The position numbers and the translations under genes are program-made. Source: an uncultured bacterium (GTDB lineage: Bacteria > Actinomycetota > Coriobacteriia > Coriobacteriales > Coriobacteriaceae). From it: DNA of 61,730 bases. Shown one piece after another: positions 51,680 through 60,709 of this stretch. Each line of letters starts with the position of its first letter. Within the stretch, counting starts at the first letter, position 1. The stretch is from NCBI GenBank assembly GCA_958349055.1, contig CATWBO010000011.1, forward strand, positions 1-61,730. The letters run 5' to 3'. The notes under the pieces were generated by a model. It saw nothing but the letters and a program-made list of their open reading frames with translations. It was not told where the DNA came from and made no database searches.

Positions 51680-52333
51680 CTACCCCCTCAGCTCGGACAG
51701 GTCGCGCGAGTCGAGCGAATGGGAGTCTTCCCAAATGCGACGCACGACGATGGACATGATGATGACGGCGAAGATGGCGTCGGTGGCAATACCGATCTCG
51801 ATGATCTCGGGAGCGGTGGGCGCAAGCAACGCGAGTGTCACGTGGCTGCCGTTTTCCATGAGGCAGTAGCCAAAAATCTGCTTCATGATGTTGCGCTGCG
51901 AGATGATGCAGGTAAGGCCCACAAAGAAGTGGGCAAAGCTGATGGCGAGCGCGGGCGTTGCGACCTCGGCCGTAGGCAGGCTGATCTGCGTCACGACGGC
52001 AAAGCAGATGGCAACCTCGACGGCGATGATGCAGATGGCCCATGCGGGCTTAATGCCGGCAGCCAGCGAAGCGTCGCTCGGCTCGCCCATCTTCTTGTAC
52101 GCGCGGTTGAGAATGTACGGGACCAGGACGACCTTGGTGATAAAGGCCGAACCGGCCCACATAAGGAGCTCCTGCGCACCGGTGGTGACACCGAGCGTGG
52201 CGAGCAGCCCCACGAGCACCAGCGACTGCACCGCATACCAGCGGATGGAGTGCTTGATGTTCTTGGAGATGACCACCATGGTGGACGTGACGATCAGAAG
52301 GCCGCCAAGGATGTTGACGATCGAATATCCCAT
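51680..52333 (-). CDS. hyfE: Hydrogenase-4 membrane subunit HyfE
   Basis: This 217-residue hydrophobic protein with about seven membrane segments matches HyfE (IVTSTMVVISKNIKHSIRWYAVQS, LVPYILNRAYKK). It is related to NuoK/MrpC-type small subunits fused to extra helices and is specific to Hyf-type complexes. It lies between hyfD and hyfF with gaps of 13 and 3 bp. It probably forms part of the ion channel in the membrane arm. Confidence 0.88.
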   Translation of the reverse strand: MGYSIVNILGGLLIVTSTMVVISKNIKHSIRWYAVQSLVLVGLLATLGVTTGAQELLMWAGSAFITKVVLVPYILNRAYKKMGEPSDASLAAGIKPAWAICIIAVEVAICFAVVTQISLPTAEVATPALAISFAHFFVGLTCIISQRNIMKQIFGYCLMENGSHVTLALLAPTAPEIIEIGIATDAIFAVIIMSIVVRRIWEDSHSLDSRDLSELRG

Positions 52334-52346
52334 GTCGTTCTACCTC

Positions 52347-53804
52347 CTAACCGATCCAGCTGGCCGAAAGCGGGCCGCTGACGATGACCATGATGATGAG
52401 CACGATGAACACGAACGCCATCGCGCGGGGAAGCGGGGCTCCCGCAGCGACCTCTTCGCTCGGCTCGCCGGGCAGGCAATAGCCCATCCACTTAAGGAAC
52501 CAGGCAAAGGTGGCGACGGTCTCTGCAACCATGATGCACACGAGCACCAGGATTGCGACGTTGCCGGCACCCACAGAAAAGCCGCCGGCGATGATCTGGA
52601 ACTTAGAGAAGAACGTGTTCATGGGCGGCACGCCGGCGATGGCGAGCGCCGCGACACCAAAGCCCACACCCGAGATGGGGTACTTCTTTACGATGCCGCG
52701 AAGCTTGGGCAGCATACGCGTGCCGAGCGTAAAGGAGAACGAACCCGCGATCAGGAAGAACAGGGTCTTGGCAAAGGCATGGTTAAAGATATGGCACACC
52801 GCACCGTCAAAGGCGAGCTGGCTACCAAAGACCGAGAGGCCCAGGCCAAAGAACACGTAGGAGAGCTGCGCGATCGTGGAGAACGCGAGCAGACGTTTCA
52901 TATCCTTTTGCGGCAGGTACATGAGGAAGCCAAAGAGCATGGTGACCATGGCGTCGATAACGGCGACCCAGCCCACAATCTCGGGAACCTCACCGGCAGA
53001 GACAAGGGCGCGGGCGAACACGCACACGCCGACCTTAACCATCGAGGCGCCGTGCAGGTAAGCCGAGACAGGCGTGGGGGCCTCCATGGCCGAAGGCAGC
53101 CACATGTACATAGGCACCTGCGCGGACTTTGCCCAGGCCGCAAACAGCACGAGCAAAAGGACGATGGCCTTAAGGTTGGAGTCCAGGCCGGCAATCGCGG
53201 TGATGGCGAAGGTACCGGTGTGGGCGAACACGATAGCGGCACCCAGGTACAGGCCAAGCGCGCCGATATGCGTGATGATGAGGGCCTTCATGCCGGCCTT
53301 CTTGGCGGTGGGGGTCATGTAGTAGCTGATGAGGCCCCAAGAGCACGCGCCCGTGATCTCAAAGAACACGAGCTGGCCCAGCAGGGTCGAGCTGTACACA
53401 AGACCGGCCATGGCACCGATAAAGGTCGCGAGGTACGCATAGAAGCGACGACGCGGCGCATCGGGGTGCTCACGGTTGTTCTCGCTCATATAGGGAATCG
53501 AGTAGATCACGACGAGCAGGCCGATGCCCACAAAGGCGGGCGCGAGCAGCGTGCTCATACGGTCAAACGTAAATCCCATGACGAGGGTCTGCCCAAACGA
53601 GATCAGAGGGACCTGCGTATCGGGCATGCCGGCACCGGCGAAGTTCGCGGCGAGGGCGATGGTGCAGACCGTCGAGACGGCAGCACCCAAGACGCTGAAC
53701 CACTTGGCGTACGGACGGGGGAACAGGGCGACAAGCACCGAGGCCACCATCGGGGCCGCGATAGCGACCAAGCCGAGAAGGGACAGACTGACTGCGAATG
53801 ACAT
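52347..53804 (-). CDS. hyfD: Hydrogenase-4 membrane subunit HyfD (antiporter-like)
   Basis: This 485-residue NuoL/M/N-like protein has about 14 membrane segments. Antiporter-family features are WAKSAQVPMYMWLPSAMEAPTP, ITGACSWGLISYYM and HIFNHAFAKTLFFLIAGS (conserved Lys in a broken helix). It is the second of three such subunits in the operon. Ion specificity cannot be read from the sequence. Confidence 0.88.
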   Translation of the reverse strand: MSFAVSLSLLGLVAIAAPMVASVLVALFPRPYAKWFSVLGAAVSTVCTIALAANFAGAGMPDTQVPLISFGQTLVMGFTFDRMSTLLAPAFVGIGLLVVIYSIPYMSENNREHPDAPRRRFYAYLATFIGAMAGLVYSSTLLGQLVFFEITGACSWGLISYYMTPTAKKAGMKALIITHIGALGLYLGAAIVFAHTGTFAITAIAGLDSNLKAIVLLLVLFAAWAKSAQVPMYMWLPSAMEAPTPVSAYLHGASMVKVGVCVFARALVSAGEVPEIVGWVAVIDAMVTMLFGFLMYLPQKDMKRLLAFSTIAQLSYVFFGLGLSVFGSQLAFDGAVCHIFNHAFAKTLFFLIAGSFSFTLGTRMLPKLRGIVKKYPISGVGFGVAALAIAGVPPMNTFFSKFQIIAGGFSVGAGNVAILVLVCIMVAETVATFAWFLKWMGYCLPGEPSEEVAAGAPLPRAMAFVFIVLIIMVIVSGPLSASWIG

Positions 53805-53819
53805 TGTTTCTCCCTTCTC

Positions 53820-54743
53820 CTACACGCCGACGACCACGAAGACAAACGCCAGAACGGCAATGCCCACGACGGCCCAGGTCTGATTGCCGAGCACCTTAAA
53901 ACGCGAGCGCGAGCAGGAGTTCTCGATCACGCCGCACACGACAAAGTCGATCAGGCACTTCACCAGGAAGATGACTGCGCCCAGAACGGCGGCGCCCACG
54001 GTCGCGGGCTCACCCCAGGGGACGAAGATCGCGCAGAACCAAGCGACGACCAGGACCTGCTTCATGGACATGGCAAGCTTGGCCATCGCAAGCGACGGGC
54101 CGGAAAGCTCGGCAAGCGGGCCCTCCTGAAGCTCCTGCTCGGCCTCGGCCTGGTCAAACGGCAGCTTGCCCAGCTCCATATAACAGGCAACGGCAAAGGC
54201 GATGCCGGCAAGGATCACGGCGACCGGCGCATCGACGGCGCCCGTCATGATGTGCTGGCCCATGGTGGCGATGTCGGTAGAGCCGCATACAAGGGCTGCG
54301 GCAAACAGCGCCAGCAGCATGGACGGCTCGATGAGCACGCTCATGAGCAGCTCGCGGACACCACCGATACCGGCGTAGGCATTGGAGGAATCGACGCCGC
54401 AGAGGGCGAAGAAGAAGCGGGCGAGCGCCAGGCTGTACATGATGGTGATGGCGTCACCAAAGACCGGAATGGGGCTTTGTGCCGTAAAGAGCGGCAGGCC
54501 CATGGCAAGCATAAAGGCGACGGCGAAGAACAGCGGCGGCATGATGCGAAGCGCGAAGCTTGCATCTTCGCTTTGGGACTCGGGGCGCGCAAAGAGCTTT
54601 GCGATGTCGCGGTAGTCCTGCATGATGCTCGGTCCGCGACGGTTATGCATCTTAGCGCGGATCACGCGGCCGAGGCCGGAGAAGAACGGCGCAACGGCCA
54701 TGACGACCACGCCCTGCAGAACGGCAAGTACGATGTTGTTCAT
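53820..54743 (-). CDS. hyfC: Hydrogenase-4 membrane subunit HyfC (HycD/NuoH-like)
   Basis: This 307-residue NuoH homologue has about eight membrane segments, with RRGPSIMQDYRDIAKLF near residue 35 and the acidic loop ELGKLPFDQAEAEQELQEGP, a signature of the family. It anchors the hydrogenase module to the membrane arm at the site equivalent to the quinone chamber of complex I. It starts 12 bp after hyfB. Confidence 0.92.
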   Translation of the reverse strand: MNNIVLAVLQGVVVMAVAPFFSGLGRVIRAKMHNRRGPSIMQDYRDIAKLFARPESQSEDASFALRIMPPLFFAVAFMLAMGLPLFTAQSPIPVFGDAITIMYSLALARFFFALCGVDSSNAYAGIGGVRELLMSVLIEPSMLLALFAAALVCGSTDIATMGQHIMTGAVDAPVAVILAGIAFAVACYMELGKLPFDQAEAEQELQEGPLAELSGPSLAMAKLAMSMKQVLVVAWFCAIFVPWGEPATVGAAVLGAVIFLVKCLIDFVVCGVIENSCSRSRFKVLGNQTWAVVGIAVLAFVFVVVGV

Positions 54744-54755
54744 GCTCTCCCCTCC

Positions 54756-56774
54756 TTAACCCATTTGCACGGCGAGCACGAGGAACACCACGAGCGCCGC
54801 GACGATGTAGCAGATATAGATGCTGTAGTTGCCACCCTCGAGCTTGGTCGCGAGGTCGGCAAGCTTCTCGACACCCTTATGCGGGGCATCGATGAGAACC
54901 TTGTCGGGAACGGGCTCCACAGCCTCGGCCACACCGCTGAGCTTCTGGAAGAAGTGCGCGATGGACCAGCAGACGGCCGTGCAGCGGTCGCGCAGCGTGT
55001 AGAGCGGCTGCATAAACCAGGACACCTCGGAGGCAAAGGTCGTGGCCACGACGGGCATATGCTCGTTGGGAGCATAGCCGCACGCCCACGGCTGGGACTT
55101 CTGCACCTTGCCGACGGTCTTGAGCTTGCGATAACCGCAGGCAAGGCCGACGAGCACCACGAGTGCGATGGCGATCGCGGGCGTAGAAGTGGCGGCACCG
55201 GAGTACTGGTTCATAAGCTCCATACCCTCGGCGGCAAACACGCCACCGTACGGATGCAGCACGGACGCGGCGACATCGACCAGCACGGGAGCGATCACGG
55301 GAGCGCCAATGCCCAGCACGACGCAGATGGCCGCGAGCAGGCCCTGCGCAAACACCATGGGGGCGGGAACCTCCTTGGCATTGGCCGCGGCCTCGGAGCG
55401 GGGCGCGGAGGCAAAGGAGACGCCGTAGGCCTTGACGAAGCACGTGACGGCCAGCGCGCCGGTAATGGCAAGCGCGACGGCAGCGAACACGGCCACAATC
55501 ATGACGGCCTTGTCGCCCTGCATAGCGGCGTTAAACAACGACTGGTAGGTAAACCACTCGGACACAAAGCCGTTGAAGGGCGGGATGGCCGAGATGGCAA
55601 GCGCGCCAACGAGGAAGCAGATGGCCGTTGCCGGCATACGACGGAACAGGCCGCCCATCTTCTCCATATTACGCGTACCCGTGGAGTACAGCAGCGCACC
55701 GGCGCCCAAGAACAGCTCGCCCTTAAACATCGCGTGGTTAAACGTGTGGTAGAGGGCGGCCATCAGAGCCAGGACGGCGATGCCGACCGAGTTGAGCGCC
55801 ATGGCGGCCATGGAGGCGCCGACGCCGAGCAGAATGATGCCGATGTTCTCGACGGAGTGATAGGCCAGCAGGCGCTTGATGTCATGCTCCTGCAGGGCGA
55901 AGGCCACGCCGAGGACCGACGAGATCGCACCGAAGACCATGACCATAAGGCCCCACCAGACCTGAACGCCCGAGGCGGAGAGCAGGTCGAGGCCCACCTT
56001 GAGGATGCCGAAGATACCGATCTTGATCATGCCGCCGGACATGAGGGCCGACACGTTGGACGGCGCCTCGGGATGCGCCTTGGGCAGCCAGCCGTGCAGT
56101 GGGATGATGCCGGCCTTGGCGCCAAAGCCAAAGAAGGCAAGCACAAAGCAGACCGACGCAACCGCGGGGCTAAACTGCGTAGCGCGGAAATCCGCAAAGG
56201 CAAACGAGCCGCCGGCGAAGTTGGTCATGGTGAGGAAGCTCGCCATGATGAGCACAAAGCCCACGTGCGCGATCACAAAGTAGAGCCAACCGCCATGGAT
56301 GGAGTTCTCGTTCTCCTCGATCACGACCAGGAAGTACGAGGTCAGCGACATGAGCTCAAAGGCGACCAGGAACCAAAACACGTTGTCGGCGGTGATGACG
56401 AGCATCATGGACGCCACGAAGGTGTTAAAGAAGAAGCCGGCGCGGCCCTTTTTGCCCGGGTACTCATCAAAGTAGTTGAGACCGTAGATCGAACCGGCAA
56501 ACGCGAGCACCGAGATGAGCGCCACGAACAGGCCGGACAGCTGATTGAGCAGCAGCTGGAAATGGGCAAACGGGAAGAACACGATGGTGTCGACCGACGT
56601 GACATCGCCCAGCACGGCCTGGATACCGGCCACAAACGAAAGCACCGCGGCGACGGCGCCGATAAGGCAGCCGGCGGTCTTTGCGGCGTTATCGGCCTTG
56701 ATCAGCAGAACCGAGGCGAGCGCACCGATGCACGAGACGGCAAGCGATGCGATAAACAGCGTCATGCTATCCAT
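54756..56774 (-). CDS. hyfB: Hydrogenase-4 membrane subunit HyfB (HycC/NuoL-like)
   Basis: This 672-residue antiporter-like subunit has about 16 membrane segments. Motifs include VAFELMSLTSYFLVV (acidic residue in the fifth helix), GFGAKAGIIPLHGWLPKAHPE and LYHTFNHAMFKGELFLGAG with a conserved Lys. It begins inside the hyfA gene (8-bp overlap). It corresponds to HycC of hydrogenase-3 and is the first of three antiporter-like subunits here. Confidence 0.92.
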   Translation of the reverse strand: MDSMTLFIASLAVSCIGALASVLLIKADNAAKTAGCLIGAVAAVLSFVAGIQAVLGDVTSVDTIVFFPFAHFQLLLNQLSGLFVALISVLAFAGSIYGLNYFDEYPGKKGRAGFFFNTFVASMMLVITADNVFWFLVAFELMSLTSYFLVVIEENENSIHGGWLYFVIAHVGFVLIMASFLTMTNFAGGSFAFADFRATQFSPAVASVCFVLAFFGFGAKAGIIPLHGWLPKAHPEAPSNVSALMSGGMIKIGIFGILKVGLDLLSASGVQVWWGLMVMVFGAISSVLGVAFALQEHDIKRLLAYHSVENIGIILLGVGASMAAMALNSVGIAVLALMAALYHTFNHAMFKGELFLGAGALLYSTGTRNMEKMGGLFRRMPATAICFLVGALAISAIPPFNGFVSEWFTYQSLFNAAMQGDKAVMIVAVFAAVALAITGALAVTCFVKAYGVSFASAPRSEAAANAKEVPAPMVFAQGLLAAICVVLGIGAPVIAPVLVDVAASVLHPYGGVFAAEGMELMNQYSGAATSTPAIAIALVVLVGLACGYRKLKTVGKVQKSQPWACGYAPNEHMPVVATTFASEVSWFMQPLYTLRDRCTAVCWSIAHFFQKLSGVAEAVEPVPDKVLIDAPHKGVEKLADLATKLEGGNYSIYICYIVAALVVFLVLAVQMG

Positions 56775-57384
56775 TGTTTACGCTCCCTTCTGCTTTCTCG
56801 GACAGGCCCTGGGCCACAGCGGTAGCGTCGACGGCCGGACCGTTTTCGATCGAGCGCAGGCGCTTGGCCTCGTCGAGCTCGCGATCGGCCGCGCCGCCCA
56901 TGACGGTCAGCGCCTTGGTGGGGCACGCCGCCACACAATGCGGGCCTTCCGGATCGAAGGCGCACAGGTCGCACTTGACAGCGCAGGTGTACTGGCCGGG
57001 AGCCCACGTAAGCAGGCTGCTCAGGGACTTGGGATACGAAGGCGTCGGGTCGCACATGCCTGCGACACCGGCGATAGACGTGCCATCGGGATGGATGGCT
57101 CCGAAGGGGCACGCGATGGCGCACAGCCTGCACCCGATGCACTCCTGCTCCTTGACGTGGATGCGGTCGCCATCGTGCTCGATGGCATTCACCGGGCAAA
57201 CCTCGGCGCAGGGGGCACCCTCGCAATGGTGGCAGGCAAGGGCGGCCGAAATACCGCCGGTCTTCACGAGCGCCAGGCGCGGCGTATCCTGAAGACCCTG
57301 CATCCGGTGGGCGTCGGCACAGGCGGACTGACATGTTCCGCAGCCGATGCACCTCTCCGGGTTGATGTCGATGAAGCGGTTCAT
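56767..57384 (-). CDS. hyfA: Hydrogenase-4 polyferredoxin HyfA (HycB-like)
   Basis: This protein of about 205 residues has four [4Fe-4S] motifs in the DMSO-reductase-chain-B pattern: CIGCGTCQSACADAH, CHHCEGAPCAEVCPVNAI, CIGCRLCAIACPFGAI and CDLCAFDPEGPHCVAACP. It passes electrons from formate dehydrogenase to HyfH. The ATG at 57384 is preferred because AAAGGA lies upstream at suitable spacing; a GTG two codons earlier is also possible. It lies 78 bp after fdhF. Confidence 0.92.
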   Translation of the reverse strand: MNRFIDINPERCIGCGTCQSACADAHRMQGLQDTPRLALVKTGGISAALACHHCEGAPCAEVCPVNAIEHDGDRIHVKEQECIGCRLCAIACPFGAIHPDGTSIAGVAGMCDPTPSYPKSLSSLLTWAPGQYTCAVKCDLCAFDPEGPHCVAACPTKALTVMGGAADRELDEAKRLRSIENGPAVDATAVAQGLSEKAEGSVNNG

Positions 57385-57462
57385 CCCCACTTCCTTTCAA
57401 AATAACGGGCCGGGCTCCCGAACGTACGGGACGCCCGGCCCAAAAAGCCAACGAGAACGGGA

Positions 57463-59685
57463 CTACACGATTTGGTTCACGTGCGTCTCGTCGTCGAACT
57501 TGGCGGCACCAGGCTCAACATCCTGGGGAGCGGCGGCGTCCACCAGAGCCTGCTTAAGCTCGGTGTACTGACGCTCGACCTCGCCCTCGGCCCACACCTG
57601 GTCGGCGATTGGGTCGACCTGGCAGGCGGAGAACTTGTCCTCGGGCGTGTGCGAGACCGGGTCGACCTTGTGCATAGTCAGCTCGTTGCACTTGCCGATC
57701 CACCACTGGTAGGTCATGTAGACCGTGCCCTTGTTGATGCGGTCGCTCACGTCGGCGCGGCTGTATACCTGGCCGCGGCGGCTGTGGATCGAGACGATGT
57801 CGCCGTTCTTGATGCCGCGCGCCTCGGCGTCCGCGGGATTCATGCGGACAAAGCCGGGCTCGTCGGCGAGCAGCGCCAGCGTCTTGCAGTTGCCGGTCAT
57901 CGAACGGCAGCTGTAGTGGCCAACCTCGCGGACGGTGCACAGGATGAGCGGGTACTCATCGTCGGGAAGCTCGGAGGGCGCCTCCCAGTCATGCGCCATC
58001 AGGTTGGCGCGGCCGTCCTTGGTGGTGAACTTGCCACCGGCGAACATGTCGGCCGTGCCATGGTCGTTCACATCGGTGCTCTTGACCGGCCACTGGGCGT
58101 AACCGCCCTCGGGAGCCATCTTCTCGTAGGTTGCGCCCACAAAGTTGGGGCACAGGCTAATGCACTCGTTCCAGATCTGCTCGGTGTTGTCGTAGTGCAT
58201 GGGATAGCCCATGCGCGTGGACAGGTCCGCAAAGATCTCCCAGTCGTGACGGCACTCGCCCTTGGGCGGAACGGCCGCGTCAAAGTGCTGGAAGCTACGG
58301 TCGGACGCGGTAAAGACACCCTCGTGCTCGCCCCAAGAGGTAGCGGGCAGGATGACGTCGGCGAGCATGGTCGTCTGCGTCATAAAGATGTCCTGGCAGA
58401 TGAACAGGTCCAGCTCGGAGAGCGTCTTGCGCATACCGGCCGAATCGGGCTCGGTCTGGACCGGGTCCTCGCCGTAGTTGTAGAAGCAGTGCACCTTGCC
58501 CTCGTCGACCAGGTGACCCAGGTCGGTGAGCTTGTAGCCCTCCTCCAAGGGGAGCTTTTCCTCGGGCACGCCCCAAGCCTTGGCAAACTTGGCGCGAGCG
58601 GCGGGGTCGGTGACTTTCTGGTAGCCAGGGTACAGGTTGGGCAGCATGCCCATATCGCAGGAGCCCTGGACGTTATTCTGACCGCGCACGGGCGCGAGGC
58701 CGGAGTTGGGTTTGCCGATCTGGCCGGCAACGCAGGCGATGGAGGCGATGGTGTGCACCGTCTTCAGGTTCTGCTTCTGCTGGCATACGCCCATGCCCCA
58801 GCCAATGATGGCAGAAGGCTTCGCCGTGGCGTACATCTCGGCAGCTTGGTGGATCAGCGCGGGATCGACACCCGTGATGTCCTGTACGGATTCGGGAGTG
58901 TAGTTCTTGATGGTCTCCCACCACTCGTCAAAGCCGTTCGTGTGCTCGGCGACGAATTCCTTGTCGTAGAGGCCATCGTTGACCAGACAGTTAGCAAAGG
59001 CGTTGAGGAACGCAACATTGCAACCGTTCTTGATCGGAAGGTAGATATCGGCGATGCGCGCAGTTTCGATATGGCGCGGGTCGGCGACGATGATCTTGCA
59101 ACCCTTTTCTTTGGCTCGCACGATACGCCTTGCGACGATGGGGTGCGAATCGGCAGGGTTATAGCCGAAGAGGAAAATGCAGCCCGCATCCTCCATACCG
59201 GGGATGGAGCATGACATGCAACCTGAACCAACCGTGTCCATCAGACCGAGGACAGTAGGGCCGTGTCAAGTACGGGCGCAGTTGTCCACGCTGTGGGTGC
59301 CGATGCACGCACGCGTAAACTTCTGCATGACGTAGTTCGCCTCATTGCCGCCGCCTCGCGAAGAGCCGGTGGTCATGACAGCGTTAGGACCATATTCGTC
59401 AATTATGGCCTGCATCTTAGATGCGGTGAAATCCAGTGCCTCGTCCCAGCTTACGCGCTCAAGATCCGCGCCCTTAGTGCGGCGGATCATCGGGTGCAGT
59501 ACGCGAGGAGTCAAGATCTTGGTGTCGTTGATGAAGTCGTAGCCGCTCATGCCCTTAAGGCACAGCTCGCCCTGATTGGTGATGCCGTCGAGCGGTTCGG
59601 TACCCACGACCTGGCCGTTTTGGACCAGGAGGTTAAACTGGCAACCGGCGCCGCAGTACGGGCAGATCACTTTATGCTTCTCCAT
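57463..59685 (-). CDS. fdhF: Selenocysteine formate dehydrogenase H
   Basis: The gene reads through an in-frame TGA at 59266-59268 (codon 140) to give about 740 residues. The surrounding sequence NCART-U-HGPTVLGL matches the active site of formate dehydrogenase H, whose Sec is also residue 140 in E. coli. The N-terminus has CPYCGAGC and a later Cys (ELCLKG) for one [4Fe-4S] cluster. Bis-MGD binding segments follow (IIVADPRHIETARI, DVILPATSWGEHEGVF). No signal peptide is seen. The ATG at 59685 has AAGGAGG upstream. It oxidises formate to CO2 and feeds electrons to the flanking polyferredoxins and the Hyf hydrogenase. Naive gene finders split it into two pieces at the UGA. Confidence 0.95.
59235..59268 (-). 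promoter_or_regulatory. Sec UGA codon and SECIS hairpin of fdhF
   Basis: Eleven bases after the UGA (59266-59268) the mRNA has UGUCC (from 59254) pairing with GGACA (to 59235), around a loop UCGGUCUGAU containing GGUCU. This resembles the bacterial SECIS of E. coli fdhF, which also presents GGUCU in the apical loop to SelB. Confidence 0.85.
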
Positions 59686-59761
59686 GACACCCTCCTTCCT
59701 TTCTCTGCTACCGATTAATCGGTACGTATTTGACAATCGTTGGGCTTGTATGGCCGCCCGC

Positions 59762-60280
59762 CTACGCCTCGTTTTCGATGGTGGCGCGGGCACGCTCGGC
59801 GGTCAGCTCCGCCAGACGCTCCTCGTCTACCAGGGTGAGGCCCTTGGTCGGGCACGCCTCGGCACACGCCGGACCGCCGGGACGGTCCACGCACAGGTCG
59901 CACTTGAGCACGAAGCTCTTAGTCTGCGAACCCACGCGCACATCGCCCATCAAGACGGGGACCTGCGTGGTCGCCACGCTCACGGCGCCAAAGGGGCATG
60001 CCATGACGCAGCTCTTGCAGCCGATGCAGTTGTCCTCGTTGACGCCGATACGATGGTTCTTTGGATCAAAGAACAAGGCGCCCGTAGGACAGGCCTTCGC
60101 GCATGGAGCGTCCTCGCAGTGGTGACATGCCACCGGCGCGGAGATCTCGTAGGTGCGCGTTACGCGCAAGCGAGGTGCGGCGATGTTGCCGGGAATATCG
60201 TGTGCCTCGATGCACGCCGCCATGCAGGTTTGGCACCCAATGCAGCGTGAGGAATCTGCTACGACTCGTTTATTGCCCAT
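59762..60280 (-). CDS. Four-cluster polyferredoxin (HycB/HydN-like), first gene of the operon
   Basis: This protein of about 172 residues starts at the ATG at 60280 (MGNKRV), with CAGGAGGGAG upstream. It has four [4Fe-4S] motifs: CIGCQTCMAACIEAH, CHHCEDAPCAKACPTGAL, CIGCKSCVMACPFGAV and CDLCVDRPGGPACAEACP. It resembles HydN/HycB electron carriers, and in E. coli hydN helps fdhF activity. It precedes fdhF by 76 bp, so formate dehydrogenase is flanked by two similar carriers (the other is hyfA). Confidence 0.88.
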   Translation of the reverse strand: MGNKRVVADSSRCIGCQTCMAACIEAHDIPGNIAAPRLRVTRTYEISAPVACHHCEDAPCAKACPTGALFFDPKNHRIGVNEDNCIGCKSCVMACPFGAVSVATTQVPVLMGDVRVGSQTKSFVLKCDLCVDRPGGPACAEACPTKGLTLVDEERLAELTAERARATIENEA

Positions 60281-60458
60281 GTTGTTCACTCCCTCCTGAA
60301 TCCCATGCCGGAGAGACCCTGCCGACGTTGCCCCGGACCGCCCGTGGTCCGACGTCGGCGTATCGAGCGCATGCGGCGAAACAGGCACTTCGATAGAATT
60401 CCTCCAACGATATACAGGTTAAATATACGCAGTTGCAGGGGGCAAACTTGAGCATAGG

Positions 60459-60484
60459 CCCTGCAATACGGGTGTATTGCAGGG
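60459..60484. promoter_or_regulatory. Palindrome upstream of the formate hydrogenlyase operon
   Basis: CCCTGCAATAC (60459-60469) and GTATTGCAGGG (60474-60484) form a perfect 11-bp inverted repeat with a GGGT loop, followed by GTTTTG. A third half-like site, TTGCAGGG, lies at 60433-60440. It may be the binding site of a formate or redox regulator; a terminator for plus-strand read-through is the alternative. Confidence 0.5.
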
Positions 60485-60618
60485 GTTTTGGCAGGTTGGA
60501 ATTATTCTCTAGAAGCTATAAAGGTGAGTGTATTACACGCGTACGCCCAAGAAAAATATCACGCTCGCTTCTGAAGGATGTAGTACGTTTGTAATGTTGA
60601 TCGCACTCAATTACTCTA

Positions 60619-60688
60619 GTGCAATAAAGTAGTAGATATAAGATTGGCTATTACTAGCCGAAGCTGTATTTGGCTATTCATATTGCAC
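60619..60688. promoter_or_regulatory. Inverted repeats before the toxin-antitoxin operon
   Basis: GTGCAATA (60619-60626) is inverted as TATTGCAC at 60681-60688. Between them GGCTA-TTAC-TAGCC (60646-60659) forms a second palindrome, with TATAAG (60637-60642) as a possible -10. This suits operator sites for autoregulation by the antitoxin. Confidence 0.5.
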
Positions 60689-60709
60689 GCTCATTAAGGG
60701 AGGCCAGTG

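Larger units (their letters stand above)
60281..60709. other. Divergent intergenic region of the formate hydrogenlyase and toxin-antitoxin operons
   Basis: There is no gene in these 429 bases. The region holds a TATATT-type -10 candidate for the minus strand (60422-60427), the palindrome at 60459-60484 and the antitoxin-side inverted repeats at 60619-60688. No clear sigma-54 promoter (GG...GC elements) was seen for the hydrogenlyase operon. Confidence 0.6.

Noticed and set aside
57463..59685. fdhF split by a stop codon, as a pseudogene or frameshift
   Set aside because: The stop is a UGA at the exact Sec position of formate dehydrogenase H, followed by a SECIS-like hairpin, and the Sec machinery is nearby.
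60281..60480. Sigma-54 promoter for the formate hydrogenlyase operon, as in E. coli
   Set aside because: No TGGCAC-N5-TTGC pattern was found on the minus strand upstream of the first gene.
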